From assembly GCA_026122225.1 (NCBI GenBank), contig JANEZZ010002677.1:682001-746000 (forward strand): a stretch of DNA of 64,000 bases. The letters are read 5' to 3'. The stretch is from Heloderma charlesbogerti. Lineage: Eukaryota > Chordata > Lepidosauria > Squamata > Helodermatidae. The translations under genes were made by a program, and so were the position numbers. How positions within the stretch are numbered: the stretch's first letter is position 1; each line of letters opens with the position of its first letter. The notes under the pieces are model-generated. The model searched no databases. It had not been told where the DNA came from and worked only from the letters and a program-made list of their open reading frames with translations. Shown here piece by piece: positions 32,520 to 44,629 of the stretch.

Positions 32520-33960
32520 AACTTGTGACCATGGTTAATAGATGAAAATGTACAAATAACATGGGCAACTAAGTATGTATGTTCAAAACTTTGTTTCAAT
32601 TGATAACATATCAACCAACCAACCAAATGCATCTTAATTACATTCAACATTTTGTGAAGATCTTCTATAGAGAGTAAGGGAAATACAGATGTACATGACT
32701 TGGTGTATGTGAACCTAAAACCATGGTGCAAATGGCCACTTGGAATTGCCACGTTGCCATCCTCCTTCCCATTCACAGTGAAGGTCAGGGTGGGCTGGCC
32801 ATGATGATGTCATGGGCCAGCTGTGGCATGGTGGCTGGCTCATCTGCTGGCTGACAAGGACTGCAGCTGCAGTTAATTCAGGGAGAGTGGGGGACCAACT
32901 GGTGAGCCTAAGCCATTTACATGGCCCTAGCAGAAAGAGAGGAGAAGCAAGGAGCACAGAATTTCAAAGAGAGGGAGGAAGGAGCACAGGAGAGCAAGCA
33001 GAGATGAGATGGAGGAGAAAAGAGGGACTGGAGTACGGCAAGGTGAGAGGAGCTCTATCCTGGGGTGTAGCTCTTCAACCCCAGTAATGCAACAACCAAC
33101 TCTTTGGAAAGACATAGAAACATTCATATTTAGAAAATAATATAAATGTTTTAGGAAAGCAATCAGTAAAATAATACATATGGTTTAAGAATGGCATTGG
33201 AATTGGCAAAACAACCAGTCAATTTAATCAGAATGGGAGTTCCAGGCTTGATATTTCCTAACCTTTCTGAAGATTTGGCTGCTCTCTATGTAAACTAACT
33301 TCCTGCTGCATAAGGCACTATGTATCAATAAAACAAGTGATTCTTTTCAGTTAGAAACTTGAGTCAGTGGTCTTTGCACTGTTTATGCTTTTACTCCCTG
33401 ACCCACTGGGCTACAAAGGTGAAAATCTGAACTCGGATATACATTTGAAACCCCTAAAACAAATGTGCAGAGATGGCAATGTTTTTTAGCCATGCCCATT
33501 CAATTACCATTTCTTGAGTGGAACTAAACAAAAATAAAACAGCTTCAATCTCTTATCACAAAATGCAAGGGGGCAGGGATATTATGGGTACTACTGATGA
33601 AATAAAATAGCTGGGGTACTTCTGTTCAGCCGGAGTTGTACTAAAGGCAAGATGGGGGCCCTTTGTGAAGAACAGCGCGGAAAAATTTTGCATGAGTGCC
33701 ATGTATGAAAGCAAGATGATGTTGCCTTCTGTCATTCCCCCCCCCCCCCGGTTTTGTCTGAAAAGCATAAATATTTCCTGTGCTCATGAAACACTTCTGG
33801 TTATTTCAGTTGTTTACTTCAAGCCCCATTTTTGTGAATGTTTAAGCCGGTTTGAAGGGAAGCACTAGGCTGTGTCATCCAACCATCCACACTAGCAGTT
33901 TAGTCTGAAATTGCCATCTTTGATCAGTCGCTTTTTACAGAGAATCCAGTGATGTCATTC
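32520..33960. other. Intron 1 DNA with poly-C run
   Basis: A 13-bp C run lies at about 33737-33749. No exon, and no repeat that I can name, is present. Confidence 0.4.
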
Positions 33961-33966
33961 CCAAAT

Positions 33967-34113
33967 TAAGAACATAAGAAGAGCTGTTCTGGATTAGACC
34001 AAAGGCCTATCTAGTCCAGCATTCTGTTCACACAGCAAACAACCAGATGTCTATGGGAAGTCCATAAGCAGGACATGAATGCAATAGCTCACGTTCCCCA
34101 CCAACTAATATTG
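33967..34113 (+). repeat. Dispersed sauropsid repeat, 5' half (split by LINE)
   Basis: The sequence taagaacataagaagagctg, the tctagtccagcattctgttc block and gtccataagcaggacatgaa form the 5' half of the repeat family also seen at 32290. The 3' half, tactgcctctgatactggag through atccatgaatttg-like sequence, is at 35775-35870, after the intervening LINE. Confidence 0.7.
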
Positions 34114-35774
34114 AGGAGCATATTGCTTGCTGTGAACAATTTGCTTCATTCTTTGCGGATGAAGTTGATTGGATTAGCCCTGACTTGAACTCCAATATTG
34201 GACTGGGCCAGGCCAGAGTGATGTAATCTCTGCAACCTCTTGTCCAGTTGATTTGGATTCTTTTCAGCTTGTGGATCCTGAGGATATGGACAGGGTATTT
34301 GGAGCAATGAGGGCCACCACCTGTGTACTCCACCCTTGCCCTTCTTGGCTAATTAAGTGGGCCAAGATGGGAATGATGCCATGGCTAAAGGAAGTGATTA
34401 ATGCCTCTTTGCGGTGTATGTGTGTGTGTGTGTGTTCCTTTATTAAGGAAATCTTCCCTTGACCCAGGAGATCTCTCAAATGTACCATTCTTGGCTAAGG
34501 TGATTGAGAAGGAGGTGGCATTGCAACTCCTGATGCATCTGGATGAAACTGATTATCTGGACCCATTTCAATCGGACTTTCAGATGGAATGTGGGACTGA
34601 GACTGCTTTGATTGCCTTGGTGGATGACCTACGCCGGGAACTGGATGTGGGGACCGTAACTCTATTTGTTCTCTTGGACTTCTTGGTGGCCTACACTACC
34701 ATCAACCATATCATTCTTCTGGACTGCCTGGCAGAGCTGGGCACTGGGGATGCAGTGGTTTGGGTCCCTTCTGTTGGGCTGTGTCCAGAAGGTGGTACTA
34801 GGGGATTACTCTTCGACTCCATGGCCATTGGGTTATATCTTGTCCCCTATTCTGTTTAACATTTACATGTGTAGCTTCGAAGTAAGGTGCCACCAATATG
34901 CTGATGACACCCAGCTCTATTGTTCTTTGTCACCTAACACCAAGGAAGCAATTGAAACCCTTGAACCCAACCTGGATTCGATATGGGCCGGATGAGAGTG
35001 AACAACTTGAAGTTAAACCCAGACAAGATGGAGGTTTTTGGAGGGATTCAACCTGTTCTGGAAGGGCTTGTGCTGCCCTTGAAGAATCAAGCCCATAGCT
35101 TGGGAGTGCTCCTTGATCCTGTGCTGTCCCTGGTTCTTCAGGTGGCGGTGGTGGCAAGGAGTGCATTTGCACAATTGCATTTGGTGCACCAGCTGCAACC
35201 TTTCCTGAATTGGTCTAACTTGGCAACAGTTATCATGCCTTGGTTACATCATGTTTAGATTATTGTAATGGGGCTACTCCTGAAGAGTGTTTGGAAGCTT
35301 CAGTTGGTGCAAAATGCAACAGGTAGACTGCTATCCAGTGCACGGTAGCAGGACCATATTACACCTGCAGTCGTTGCCAACTGCTTTCCAGGCGCAGTTC
35401 AAGGTGTCGGTTTTAACTTTTAAAGCCCTTAATGGCTTAGGACCTAGCTGTCTAAGGGACTGCCTGAAGCTGCCTGAGTGTTAAGATCTACAGGAGAGGC
35501 CCTTTTGAGGGAGCCATTACCCATAGAGGCCCATTTGTTGGCTTTCTCCTGTATTGTTCCCAAACTACGAGTGTGCTCCCTCAAGAACTAGGATTAGCCC
35601 CCACTCTCTTGACTTTTAGAAAGGGTGTAAAACACATCTTTTGAATTTAGCTTTTAGAAATGTGTAGTTTAATGTTTTGACCATTTTAATGTTCTTGTTT
35701 TATTGTTTTACATTGTTGTACACTGCCTTGATGGCTTTTTAGCTGAAAAGCGGTATATAAATGCTAATCATAAA
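34114..35774 (+). pseudogene. Degraded L2-like LINE, copy 2 (nested)
   Basis: The order of pieces is the same as in the other L2-like copies. The element opens with the ELF-ADEVD-type block and FQLVDPEDMDRVFGAMR-TTC at about 34260. It continues with LDETDYLDPFQSDFQMECGTE at about 34530, a YADDTQLY box at 34897-34922, NLKLNPDKMEV at about 35000, and QAQFKVSVLTFKALNGLGPS at about 35390. The tail ctgccttgatggctttttag ends with a (TATAA)-type end at about 35770. An internal (TG)n run lies at 34413-34436. Frameshifts and stops are frequent. It lies inside the dispersed repeat whose halves flank it. Confidence 0.85.
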
Positions 35775-35870
35775 TACTGCCTCTGATACTGGAGGCAATA
35801 TATAGCCATTATGCCTAGTAGCTATTGATAGCCTTATCCTCCATGAATTTGTTGACATCTCTGTGTTATC
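35775..35870 (+). repeat. Dispersed sauropsid repeat, 3' half
   Basis: The tactgcctctgatactggag, gctattgatagccttatcct and ccatgaatttgttgac blocks continue the repeat begun at 33967 in the same orientation. This shows that the LINE inserted into a pre-existing copy. Confidence 0.65.
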
Positions 35871-36309
35871 CTTCCACATTTGTAACTATTTTGCTATAAA
35901 AAATAAAAAGGGGAAATGAAAGAAAAAGTACCAGTAATTTAAAGTCTCCCCACTGGGAACAGGAAAAATGATTAAGGTCAGTTTAGAGGCTATTCATCAG
36001 TAATGCTGTTGTGGCCACATGGGATAGGAGACAATAAAAAGGACAGAAGTTGTAAACTGAAGGGAACCTTGCTGAATGGGATTTCTAAGTAAGCATTATC
36101 AAAGGATCTTGTTCATAGAGATAATATAACACTATATTAAATGCCTTGAGGAACCACTGGTTTAATTCTACTTCCAGCTGATTGCACGAAAAAATGCCCT
36201 ATTGCAACCATTGTTTGTAATTACTTTTGTGATGTCCAGAATACTTTTTCTTGACTTGAGAGGAGTTTTCTAGTGTGTAGAGTTAGAGAACTTCACTGCA
36301 AGCTTCTTC

Positions 36310-36402
36310 ACTGCAAGATGCCAATTCTGTCCCCATATCTACTCTGGTAACTCTAGTACGGGTCACAATGTTAGAGGCTCATTCACTTGCTCATATTCAT
36401 TT
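36310..36402 (+). repeat. Penelope-like element fragment
   Basis: About 90 bp (tgccaattctgtccccatat, ctactctggtaactctagta and ggctcattcacttgctcata) match 39583-39680 of the larger Penelope-like copy. This is the part just upstream of the GIY-YIG nuclease domain. Confidence 0.65.
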
Positions 36403-36404
36403 TT

Positions 36405-38690
36405 AAAACAGCAAAACATAACTATAAGTTAGTTTGAAAACCTTCTGTAGCTTTGTTTGCTGCTCCTTGTGCTGTTAATTTTGAGTCAATTATTATAGAA
36501 ATATAGTGACTCCCATGCCCTCCAGCATTTCAGAGATGGAAACAGGCACAATCTTCTGTACTTGTAATGCGCCTATTCTCACACCAAGGATCACTTCCTC
36601 AATATTCCCCCATGTGCCTTGTTTATATGCTGTTGAAGGTTCTTCTCTGTTTCCCTCTATATTCATTTACTCTGGAACAGCCGACAATAGCCTGAACTGG
36701 CTTCTGAAGAAGAGGGTGTCTGTAAATGGATCATAAGTTTCCAAAACTTTAGACTGTTTAATTTTGCAGTGGGTTTGTTTGTACTTACCATAGGGTAGCA
36801 GCAATGCAAACACATTCAGCAAAATTTACTATTTGGATAGGCAGTTGAGGGGAAGAGTAGAAGGGAGAATAGTTCACGTAACTTTTTTTTAACCATTCCC
36901 AAAAAGCAATATAGGGCAATGATTCACCAAGATACAAGAAAATAGAGATTGTTCCTATTTTCCAGGGACAGGTGAGCAGAGTATGTGGATTGCATGCAAG
37001 TCAATAAAAATGCTTACTGATAGAAAGGGAGTCAAGATATGTACCTCCCTCTGACACTTCTGTTGCAAACACGCACATCTTCCTTTCACAAATAAGAGAT
37101 AGCTGAATCCTTTTGTTTCAGATGAAGAGAGAAGCTTCTTCCCTTGATATTATCTTCTGTAATTTGTCCTCATATTGTTCCAGTGCTTTGGAGTCTAGAT
37201 CAGATCACTAACCACTTGTGAAGGTGTTAGCATTGAATTTATTGTCTTTAATTTCTGCAGTCTGTGGGCCTTGATAGTTATGTGGTAAATTTATCAACTT
37301 TTGATTTTTAAAAATTCTGGCACTCTAATCAGAGTGCCCCTGAGCATGTGCACAGTGCAATTACCTCTTAAGAGAATTTTCTCCTTTTAGAAGAAGTATC
37401 AAAGCATGTGATATTTCTAAGGATGTATAGAGTATGTTTACCTTGTAAAGGTTTCCAGCCTGAGAGCTATAGTCAAGACAAAGATTACTTGGGGGTCATG
37501 GAGGCATCCACTGCAGGAGCCCCTGAATCTGATCAGATTTCCTGTTAATGTTTGTTAACATTAAAACAGTAGGGATGGAGAATGGGATCAGGGCAGTAGT
37601 GCAGGAGTGTGTAATCTTTTCCCTCTTACAATTTTCTCAGTGTACATCTTTCCCCCTGCAAGCTGCTACTTCAGTAAATCACAGTTTTAAGCAATTTAAA
37701 TTGGGGAAATGGCATAGGAAAGGAAGGATGAACATACAGTTTCCCATAATGCTCCTGCTCTGCTCCAATTGATCCCTTCTTGCTGTTTTTAACTTAAAAA
37801 AAGATCCCTTGTCTCCTCTGGGGTTTTTGTGAGGGAGGCAGGGGAAAGGATAGATAGAAAGATATGTATGTGAGAGAGATGCTAGGTTGTGGATGTGTGG
37901 GGTGTATGGATAGGATGCCTAGGGTATATATGAATGGGGGAAGGCTTTGAGTTCGTGTGGGGTGAGATACTGGTGTCAGGTTAAGACTTTCCTCTACTCC
38001 CAGGCATTTGACAGCATATGATCTTACATATATATTTCAAAGTTGGGAGTTAGTTGGTCATCTCTTCTTGACTGCCTTTCTATTGGCCAGTTCTCATTAA
38101 ACACACTGCCCTGGAAAGTTCTTGACATGTGGATTCCACGAATAATAACAGTTTTCACTATAATTCAAAGTCAGGAGTTTATTTATGTCCATAAAGCTTT
38201 TTTTTTAAGAATTAGGCTATCTTCTGTAACAATGTACTATAAGGTTTGATTTTTAAAATCAAAACTAATTACAAACTGGAGCAAAATGAAAAATGAACAC
38301 AAAGTCTCTGTACACCCTTATAAGCACAGGTGCAGGCCAAAGTACCAGTAACATACTTCCTGTAAACAGATCATGAAGGGATTAAATGACACCTGCACTT
38401 TGAATGTTTCAATAAATACAGTTAGTTAAGGTAATCCTTTGGTTAAATTTGATATTTCTCTGTGAACTGTGTTCATGGGGAACCAACTGGTAAGATTTTT
38501 AATAGATTCTGGGATTTACTGCTGATGATTGAGAATTGTTAGATTTGTGTGTGTTGGTTTTGTACTATGTGATTATATTGTATTTTTAGTGTTTTAGTTT
38601 TGTTAACTGCCTGGAGAGCTTTGGCTATTGGGCGGTACAGAAATATAATACATGAAGTAAATTACATATGGTGTATATATGAGTGAGTGT
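36405..38690. other. Intron 1 DNA without recognised features
   Basis: No exon is present. A short L2-type tail lies at about 38595-38655 (gttaactgcctggagagctt). A block at 38700-38790 resembles part of the Penelope-flanking sequence at 40205-40290. The rest is featureless. Confidence 0.45.
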
Positions 38691-38884
38691 GTGCATTTGT
38701 CTCAATAAGAGGGAACTACAGTGGATAAAGTTCTAATATCCCATCTGTCATAAACTTCATGGTAGGTTTGTTCCTAAATATGCAAAAGGGAAGTTTGCAT
38801 AAGTAGCTAGCTAGGGAAGCACTATTTATTCAATTACTGCTGCCAGCCAATTACTGCTGAGGGATCCAGATTACATTTTTCTTT

Positions 38885-39410
38885 GGATTGAATCTCACTG
38901 TTGCGACACATTCTATATCTATTTCCAGCATCCAAAGGCAAGAGGAAATTCCAGGGGAAACTTTTCAGAGGGTTAGTTCTTTTGTAGGAGAGAGTATAGG
39001 AGATGGCGGTGGTGGCAGCGGTTCTTGTATTCTACACATTTGTGTATTTAGAAGCAAACCTCCCTTAAAGTTTGTGATGGGAGAGATGTATCCATTGTAG
39101 TTCCTTCCTATGAGCAGAGTATACAGGAAGTGTAGTATGATGGGAGATTTGGTTGGATAATTAGATACTGAGAGATGCATGATAAAAACTGACTTAACTA
39201 AGGTGTCCTTTGGCACCTTCATAGATTCATAGAATAGTAGGGTTGGAAGGGGCCTATAAGACCATCGAGTCCAACCCCCTGATCAATGCAGGAATCCAAG
39301 TCAAAGCAACCCTGACAGATAGCTTAATCTTTAATCCCTTAAAGACAAACACATTTATTCTGGCATAAACTTTAATGGCGTATAGGCCACCATCAAACGC
39401 ATGAAATGTT
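38885..39410 (-). repeat. Inverted flank of Penelope-like element
   Basis: Read on the minus strand, 39400-39335 repeats the Penelope 3' end (aagtttatgccagaataaat). After a CR1 tail insertion, 39221-38885 repeats the sequence found on the + strand at 40141-40415: tctcctacaaa, ttcccctggaatttcctctt and gaaggaactacaatggata. The element is therefore flanked on its left by an inverted, 5'-truncated copy of its own end. Penelope-like elements are known for such inverted partial copies. Confidence 0.7.
39222..39325 (-). repeat. CR1 LINE 3' end fragment
   Basis: The minus strand shows tgcattgatcagggggttgg actcgatggtcttatag-type sequence, ending in the ctattctatgaatctatga terminal octamer repeats typical of CR1. 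About 100 bp of 3' UTR are present, and it interrupts the inverted Penelope flank. Confidence 0.8.
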
Positions 39411-40140
39411 ATGGAGAGTTTCAGGTTTTTGATACAGTACATATGGTGGGGGGCATTTCCCTCTCACAGACCATGCATGGTAGGCCTGTACTTGCTTACA
39501 ACTGAAAACAGCTATTCACCAGCCACAGCAGGCCACAAAACAAGGATACAAACTCAGGGACCAGACCCTGCAACAAACCCAGATGCCAGTTCTTTTCCCA
39601 TATCTATTCTGGTAACACTAGTACAGGATCCAATAATGTCATCCACAATATTAGGGGCTCATTTACTTGCTCATATTCTAGTGTGATATATGCCATCTTC
39701 TGTCATCAGTGCCCTTCTGCGTTCTATGTAGGGCTAACAGGGCAGTTTCTATGGAAAAGAATAGATGAGCACAAATCTAACATCAGAAATGGCAATATTC
39801 AGAAACGTGTTGGGGAACAGTTCACCCAGGATACTATCACAGATCTTAAGTGGTTGTTGTGGAGCAAAAGGAAGATTAGAGTGAGAGACTGCTGAGTTAG
39901 ACTTCATCAATGTGTTTAATCTATCGCCAGAGGCTTGAATTGGAATAACAGACTTCTTTCACACTGCATGTTAATTGGCTTACCTAGTGCCAGGATGTTT
40001 GTAATCAACAACAGCTGTACTGTAAATAACAACTGTCCATAATACTCCATGCACCTGATGAAGTGAACTATAGCCCATGAAAGTTTATGCCAGAATAAAT
40101 GTGTTAGTCGTTAAGGTACCACAAGACTCTTTGTTACTAT
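39411..40140 (+). pseudogene. Penelope-like element with GIY-YIG nuclease remnant
   Basis: The frame 39683-39895 encodes MIYAIFCHQCPSAFYVGLTG, then a WKRIDEHKSNIRNGNI-type segment. These are the YAI...YVG core and the R-x-x-x-H region of a GIY-YIG endonuclease, in the arrangement found at the C-terminus of Penelope-like polyproteins. The reverse transcriptase itself is absent. The 3' part ends with cctgatgaagtgaactatag, catgaaagtttatgccagaa and taaatgtgttagtcgttaag. The nuclease frame is short and lacks the downstream part, so it is dead. Confidence 0.75.
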
Positions 40141-40490
40141 GAGTTTCTCAGTATCTAGTTACCCAATCGAATCCTCCGTTGTGTTTCACATTTACTCTGC
40201 TTGATAGGAAGGAACTACAATGGATAAAGTTGTAAGATCTCACCCATCACAAATTTTATGGGAGGTTTGGTCCTAAATATGCAAACGTGTAGAATCAGTA
40301 ACAACAACGTCTCCTGTACCCTCTCCTACAAAGAAACTGACCCTGTGAAAAGCTTCCCCTGGAATTTCCTCTTGGCCTGGGAAGCTGGAAATAGAAATCA
40401 TCAGTGAGATTTAATCCATGGTCTATGAAAGTTTATGCCAGAATCAATTCGTTAAACTTTAAGGGCCCCCAAGACTCTTTGTTGCTTTTG
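40141..40490 (+). repeat. Penelope-like element right flank with second end copy
   Basis: This segment is the + strand partner of the inverted block at 38885-39221. It ends with another copy of the Penelope 3' end (tctatgaaagtttatgccag at about 40422), in direct orientation with the one at 40070. The result is tandem ends on the right and an inverted end on the left. Confidence 0.65.
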
Positions 40491-40494
40491 CTGC

Positions 40495-41370
40495 AATAAA
40501 CTACCCTCTGGAAAATGGTAAAAAAAAGTCTATGATAACATTCCTAGGGAGAAGACATGCTAATCCTGTAGTGTGGCATCAGTACATGAGAGATACTTTT
40601 GGATAGAACACGAGTAGATGCATCACCTAGATTGTCTGAAATGGCTTCTCCCTTTTTCCTGCACCTTTGCATATGAGGGCAATTCAAGTGTTACTCCCCT
40701 GCGTAAGTGCTGGCAGAAAGCTCTTCCTCATGGTGCTGCTCTGGACGTACGTGGCATTATCTAAATGCTTTTTACCTCACACATGCCTCCAGATGTGTGC
40801 AGTATCCTCTTTCACTGTCAACCAGCAGCTGGAAGTACAGGGCACTAACCCATTTTTTCCTTATCTCTGAGTTTCCAGATATTCCTGTTAGCACATGAAG
40901 CACCAATTCAGGGGACGGGTTTTTGGTGATGCTCTCATGGGTGGGGAACTGGCCCTGACACAAACATTTACCCCCTGTTCCAGCCCTGGGCAATTTCTGA
41001 ATCCTTGAGGGCCACTGCTGACAGTCTAGGGACTGGAAGTATGCTGTATCAAATAAACAGACCTCCTCATGGACAGTTTTCAACAATCAAAAGGTGGACT
41101 ATAAATACAAAATGTAGCATCAAGCAGAGAAAGGGAATGTGGTTATAGAATACATGTGCTCAGTCATGCAAAACAGATATATCACTGAAGTGTGGAATTT
41201 CCCTGTCTTACAAGGCAAAAACATTTCTGTCTGTAAGAGTAAAAGAGAAAACCTTGTTACCACATCTCATTTACATTTTGGTGGGGCAACCGTGGCCAGA
41301 CAAAATTGTTTTGGTTGTTGGATCCAGCAGTTGGCCGTCCTACATTTATCCATATAGATATAAGCATACT
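40495..41370. other. Intron 1 DNA without recognised features
   Basis: A weak MITE-like block lies at about 40975-41035 (cagccctgggcaatttctg). Nothing else is recognised. Confidence 0.4.
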
Positions 41371-41371
41371 T

Positions 41372-44300
41372 TCCTTGCAGCCTTACCAGCTTGCCCTTGG
41401 GTCTGGTGGTGCTTCTGCTGAATGCCAGGTTGGTCCAAAATAAAATCTCCCTCATCCATGATTTGCTTGTGGATGAGGGGGCTGACCTGGTATGCATTAC
41501 AGAGACCTGGGTGGGGGAACTGGGAGGGGTTACTCTGGGAGGGGTTACTCTCCTGGGTACTCGGTGCAGCACCAACACCGACTTGAGGGTCAGGGAGGGG
41601 GGGGTTGCCATGGTCTATAGGAATTTGATCTCCCTCTCTAGGCTTCCTGCTCATTCAAGTGTTTGTACCTTGTGTTGGGCACCTGGGACAAATTAGGGAT
41701 TCTGCTGGTGTACCACTCACCCTGCTGCCCATCAGACTCCCTGCCTGACGGAGGTGGTCTCGGACTTGGTGTTGAGGATCCCAAGGATGATGGTCCTGGG
41801 GGATCACAACTTCCCATGCTGAGGCTACTGTATCTGGGGTAGCTCAGGACTTCATGGCTGCCATGACAACCATGGGGCTGTCCCAACATGTCATCAGCCC
41901 AACACATGTAAAAGGACACACGCTTGATTTGGGTTTCTCAAGTGGGCAGGGGGATGGTGATCTGAATGTGGGGGAATTAACATCTGTCCCCTTGTCAGAT
42001 CACTTCCTACTGAGGTTTAGAGTCTTGGCAGCTACTCCCCTTTGCAAGGGTGGGGGACTTATTAAAGTGGTCTGCCCCCGGAGGCTAATGGATTCGGATG
42101 GATTCCAGAGGGCTGTGGGGGATTTTCCAGCTGGCATGGCTGGTGCTCGTGTTGAAACCCAGGTTGCTCTGTGGAAGGCCAAGATGACTCGGGCAGTTAA
42201 CATGATCGCGCCCAAGCACCCTCTCTCTCTGAGCAGAGCCCAGCCAGCTCCTTGGTATACACCTGAGCTGAGGGCAATGAAGCAGGAGGGGAGATGGCCA
42301 GAACGCAGGTGGAGGAAAATTTGTGCTGAGTCTGACCGAACACAGTTTAGAGCTCATTATTGAGCCTACTCTGGCGGTGAGGGTGGCAAAGAGACAATTC
42401 TTTTCCACCACCATTGCATCTTCTCAGTGTCATCCAGTGGAGCTTTTCTGAGTGGTTCGTGGCCTGTTACATTCTGGGCCAGGGAGAAAGACTTTGGAAC
42501 CCTCGGTAGCACTCTGTGACGAGTTTGCATGGCACTTTGAAGATAAAGTTGCTCAGATTCATCAGGAACTGGACACCACGATTAATGCAGTTCCATTGGT
42601 ACAGGTGTTCAGAGCACCCTCTGGTCCAGTTTTATTGGATGAGTTTCAGTTATTGAGGCCTGAGGATGCAGACAAGGTGCTTGGCCAAGTCCGGTCCACC
42701 ACTTGTGTGCTTGACCCTTGCCCTTCATCGCTTATGATATCAAACAAGGAGGGGATGTCCGACTGGGGCCAGGAGGTTGCAAATCCCTCCTTGAGAGAGG
42801 GAGTGGTGCTGGCTGCTTTAAAAGAGGTGGTAATCAGGCCACTCCTGAAAAAGCCTAATCTGGACCTGGAGGACATTAACAATTATAGGCCAGTGGCCAA
42901 TATCCCCTTCCTGGGCAAGGTGCTCGAGCGGGTGGTTGCAGGACAGCTCCAGGCACTCTTGAATGAAATGCATTATCTAGATCCATTTCAGTCGGGCTTC
43001 AGGCCTGGTTTTGGAACGGAAACTGCCTTGGTCGCCATGTGGGATGACCTCTGCTGAGAGAGGGACAGGGGGAGTGCGACCTTGTTGATTCTCCTGGACC
43101 TCTCAGCGGCTTTCAATATCTTCGACCATGGTATCCTTCTGGATAGGTTGTCTGGGTTGGGAGTTGGAGGCACTGCACTACAGTGGTTCTGCTCCTGCTT
43201 GGATGGCCGATTCCAGAAGGTGGTGCTGGGGGATTATTGCTCTGCAATTATGCCATGGGGTTCCACAGGGCTCTATTTTATGCTGTTAAACATCTACATG
43301 AAACTTCTGGGGGAGGTTATCTGGAGGTGTGGGCTGAGGTGCCATCAATATGCAGATGACACCCAGCTCTACCTCTCTTATCAAACCCAGGTGAGGCAGT
43401 GGCTGTTCTGAATCAGTGCCTGGGCATGGTAGTGGACTGGATGAGGGCCAATAAACTGAAACTCAATCGAGACAAGACGGAGGTACTGTTAGTGGGTGGT
43501 ACGTCTGCCTGGCTAGGTGATATTCAACCCGTTCTGGAGAGGGTTGCATTCCCCCTAAAGGATCAGGTTCATAGTTTGGGCGTGCTTTTGGACCCTGAAC
43601 TGTCACTTGAAGCAGAGGTAAACTCAGTGGCATGGAACAGTTTTTATCAGCTTAGGCTGGTATACCAATTATGCCCTTATCTGGACAGAGGTAGCCTAGC
43701 TACAGTTATCCATGCTCTGATAACTTCTTGTCTGGATTACTGCAATGCGTTGTATGTGGGGCTGCCTTTGAAAACGGTCCAGAAACTTCAGCTGGTCCAA
43801 AACAGGGCAGCAAGATTGTTAACAGGGACTGGCCAATGAGATCACATTACACCGGTACTTTTTTAGCTGTGCTGGCTGCCAGTCCATTTCTGGGCCTGAT
43901 TCAGAGTGCTGGTATTAACATTTAAAGCCCTTAACAGCTTGAGGCCAGGTTATCTGAAGGATCACCTCCTCCCATATGTACTGCCCAGACCCTAAGATCA
44001 TCCTAGGCGGTCCTTCTCTATGAGCCCCTGCCAAAGGAAACGAAGTGCGTGGCTACCAGGAAAGGTCCTTTTCTGCTGTGGCACCCTGACTGTGGAATGA
44101 GCTCCCTAGAGAGGTTCGCCTGGCACCTATGTTGTATTCCTTCTGGTGCCAGGTGAAGACCTTTTTATTCTCCCAGGCATTTTTGCATTTTCACTTCCTA
44201 GTCTTTTAGCTTTGGTGTTTTAAATCCGTATTTTAAGTCTCTGCATTGCTGCTAGATTTTATTCTGGTTTTATTCTGGTTGTATTGTTTTATTGTGGTTT

Positions 44301-44412
44301 TAATGCTTTTATATTTTATATTGTTTTATCCGGCACTTTTTGGTTTTAATTTTTGTGAACCGCCCAGAGAGCATCGGCTGTTGGGTGGTATAGAAATGAA
44401 ATAAATAAATAG
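41372..44412 (+). mobile_element. L2-like LINE, copy 3, about 3 kb with endonuclease
   Basis: This is the longest L2-like copy here. It starts near the endonuclease N-terminus (LLNARLVQNKISLIHDLLVD at about 41410) and contains GGVAMVYRNLISLS and SDHFLLRFRV (catalytic SDH). The reverse transcriptase follows, with SGFRPGFGTETALVAM, ILLDLSAAFNIFDHGILLDR and CHQYADDTQLYLS. The C-terminus is LDYCNALYVGLPLKTVQKLQ. The 3' end reads aaccgcccagagagcatcgg followed by (AATA)n at 44412. Frames break several times, including a TGA at about 43055 that may be a CpG-decayed Arg codon. It is non-functional but well preserved. Confidence 0.88.
42452..43839 (+). pseudogene. L2-like reverse transcriptase remnant, copy 3
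   Basis: Three consecutive frames, 42452-43057, 43082-43411 and 43399-43839, together cover the linker, the catalytic palm and the C-terminal domain. The palm shows LDLSAAF (first Asp) and YADDTQLY. The middle piece has lost the GVPQGS motif to a small frameshift, reading MPWGSTGLYF instead. It cannot make active enzyme. Confidence 0.85.
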
Positions 44413-44627
44413 TGTGTCCCTGTAGTCCCTGGGCATGAACACCATTCTTTCCTAAGAGGAAGCTATTGTCCAAACAGACCCAAATGGTGAGAGGGTAGGC
44501 AGCTGCTAAGTACAACTTGAACGAGCAGTAGCAGCAGCTTTTGTTTATAGTTCTGCTAGAATGTCTGTTCTAAATTTAATCTCTTAACTGTAATTTAATT
44601 ATTCAAAAGGCTTTTATTTTGTTTCAG
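44413..44627. other. AFAP1: Intron 1 3' end and splice acceptor
   Basis: The intron ends with a T-rich tract, ggcttttattttgtttcag, at 44609-44627. This is a good polypyrimidine tract and AG acceptor leading straight into the AFAP1 start codon. Confidence 0.75.
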
Positions 44628-44629
44628 CC

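Noticed and set aside
39683..39895. Host GIY-YIG nuclease gene
   Set aside because: The flanking sequence and the repeated ends show that it belongs to a Penelope-like element, and the domain is incomplete.
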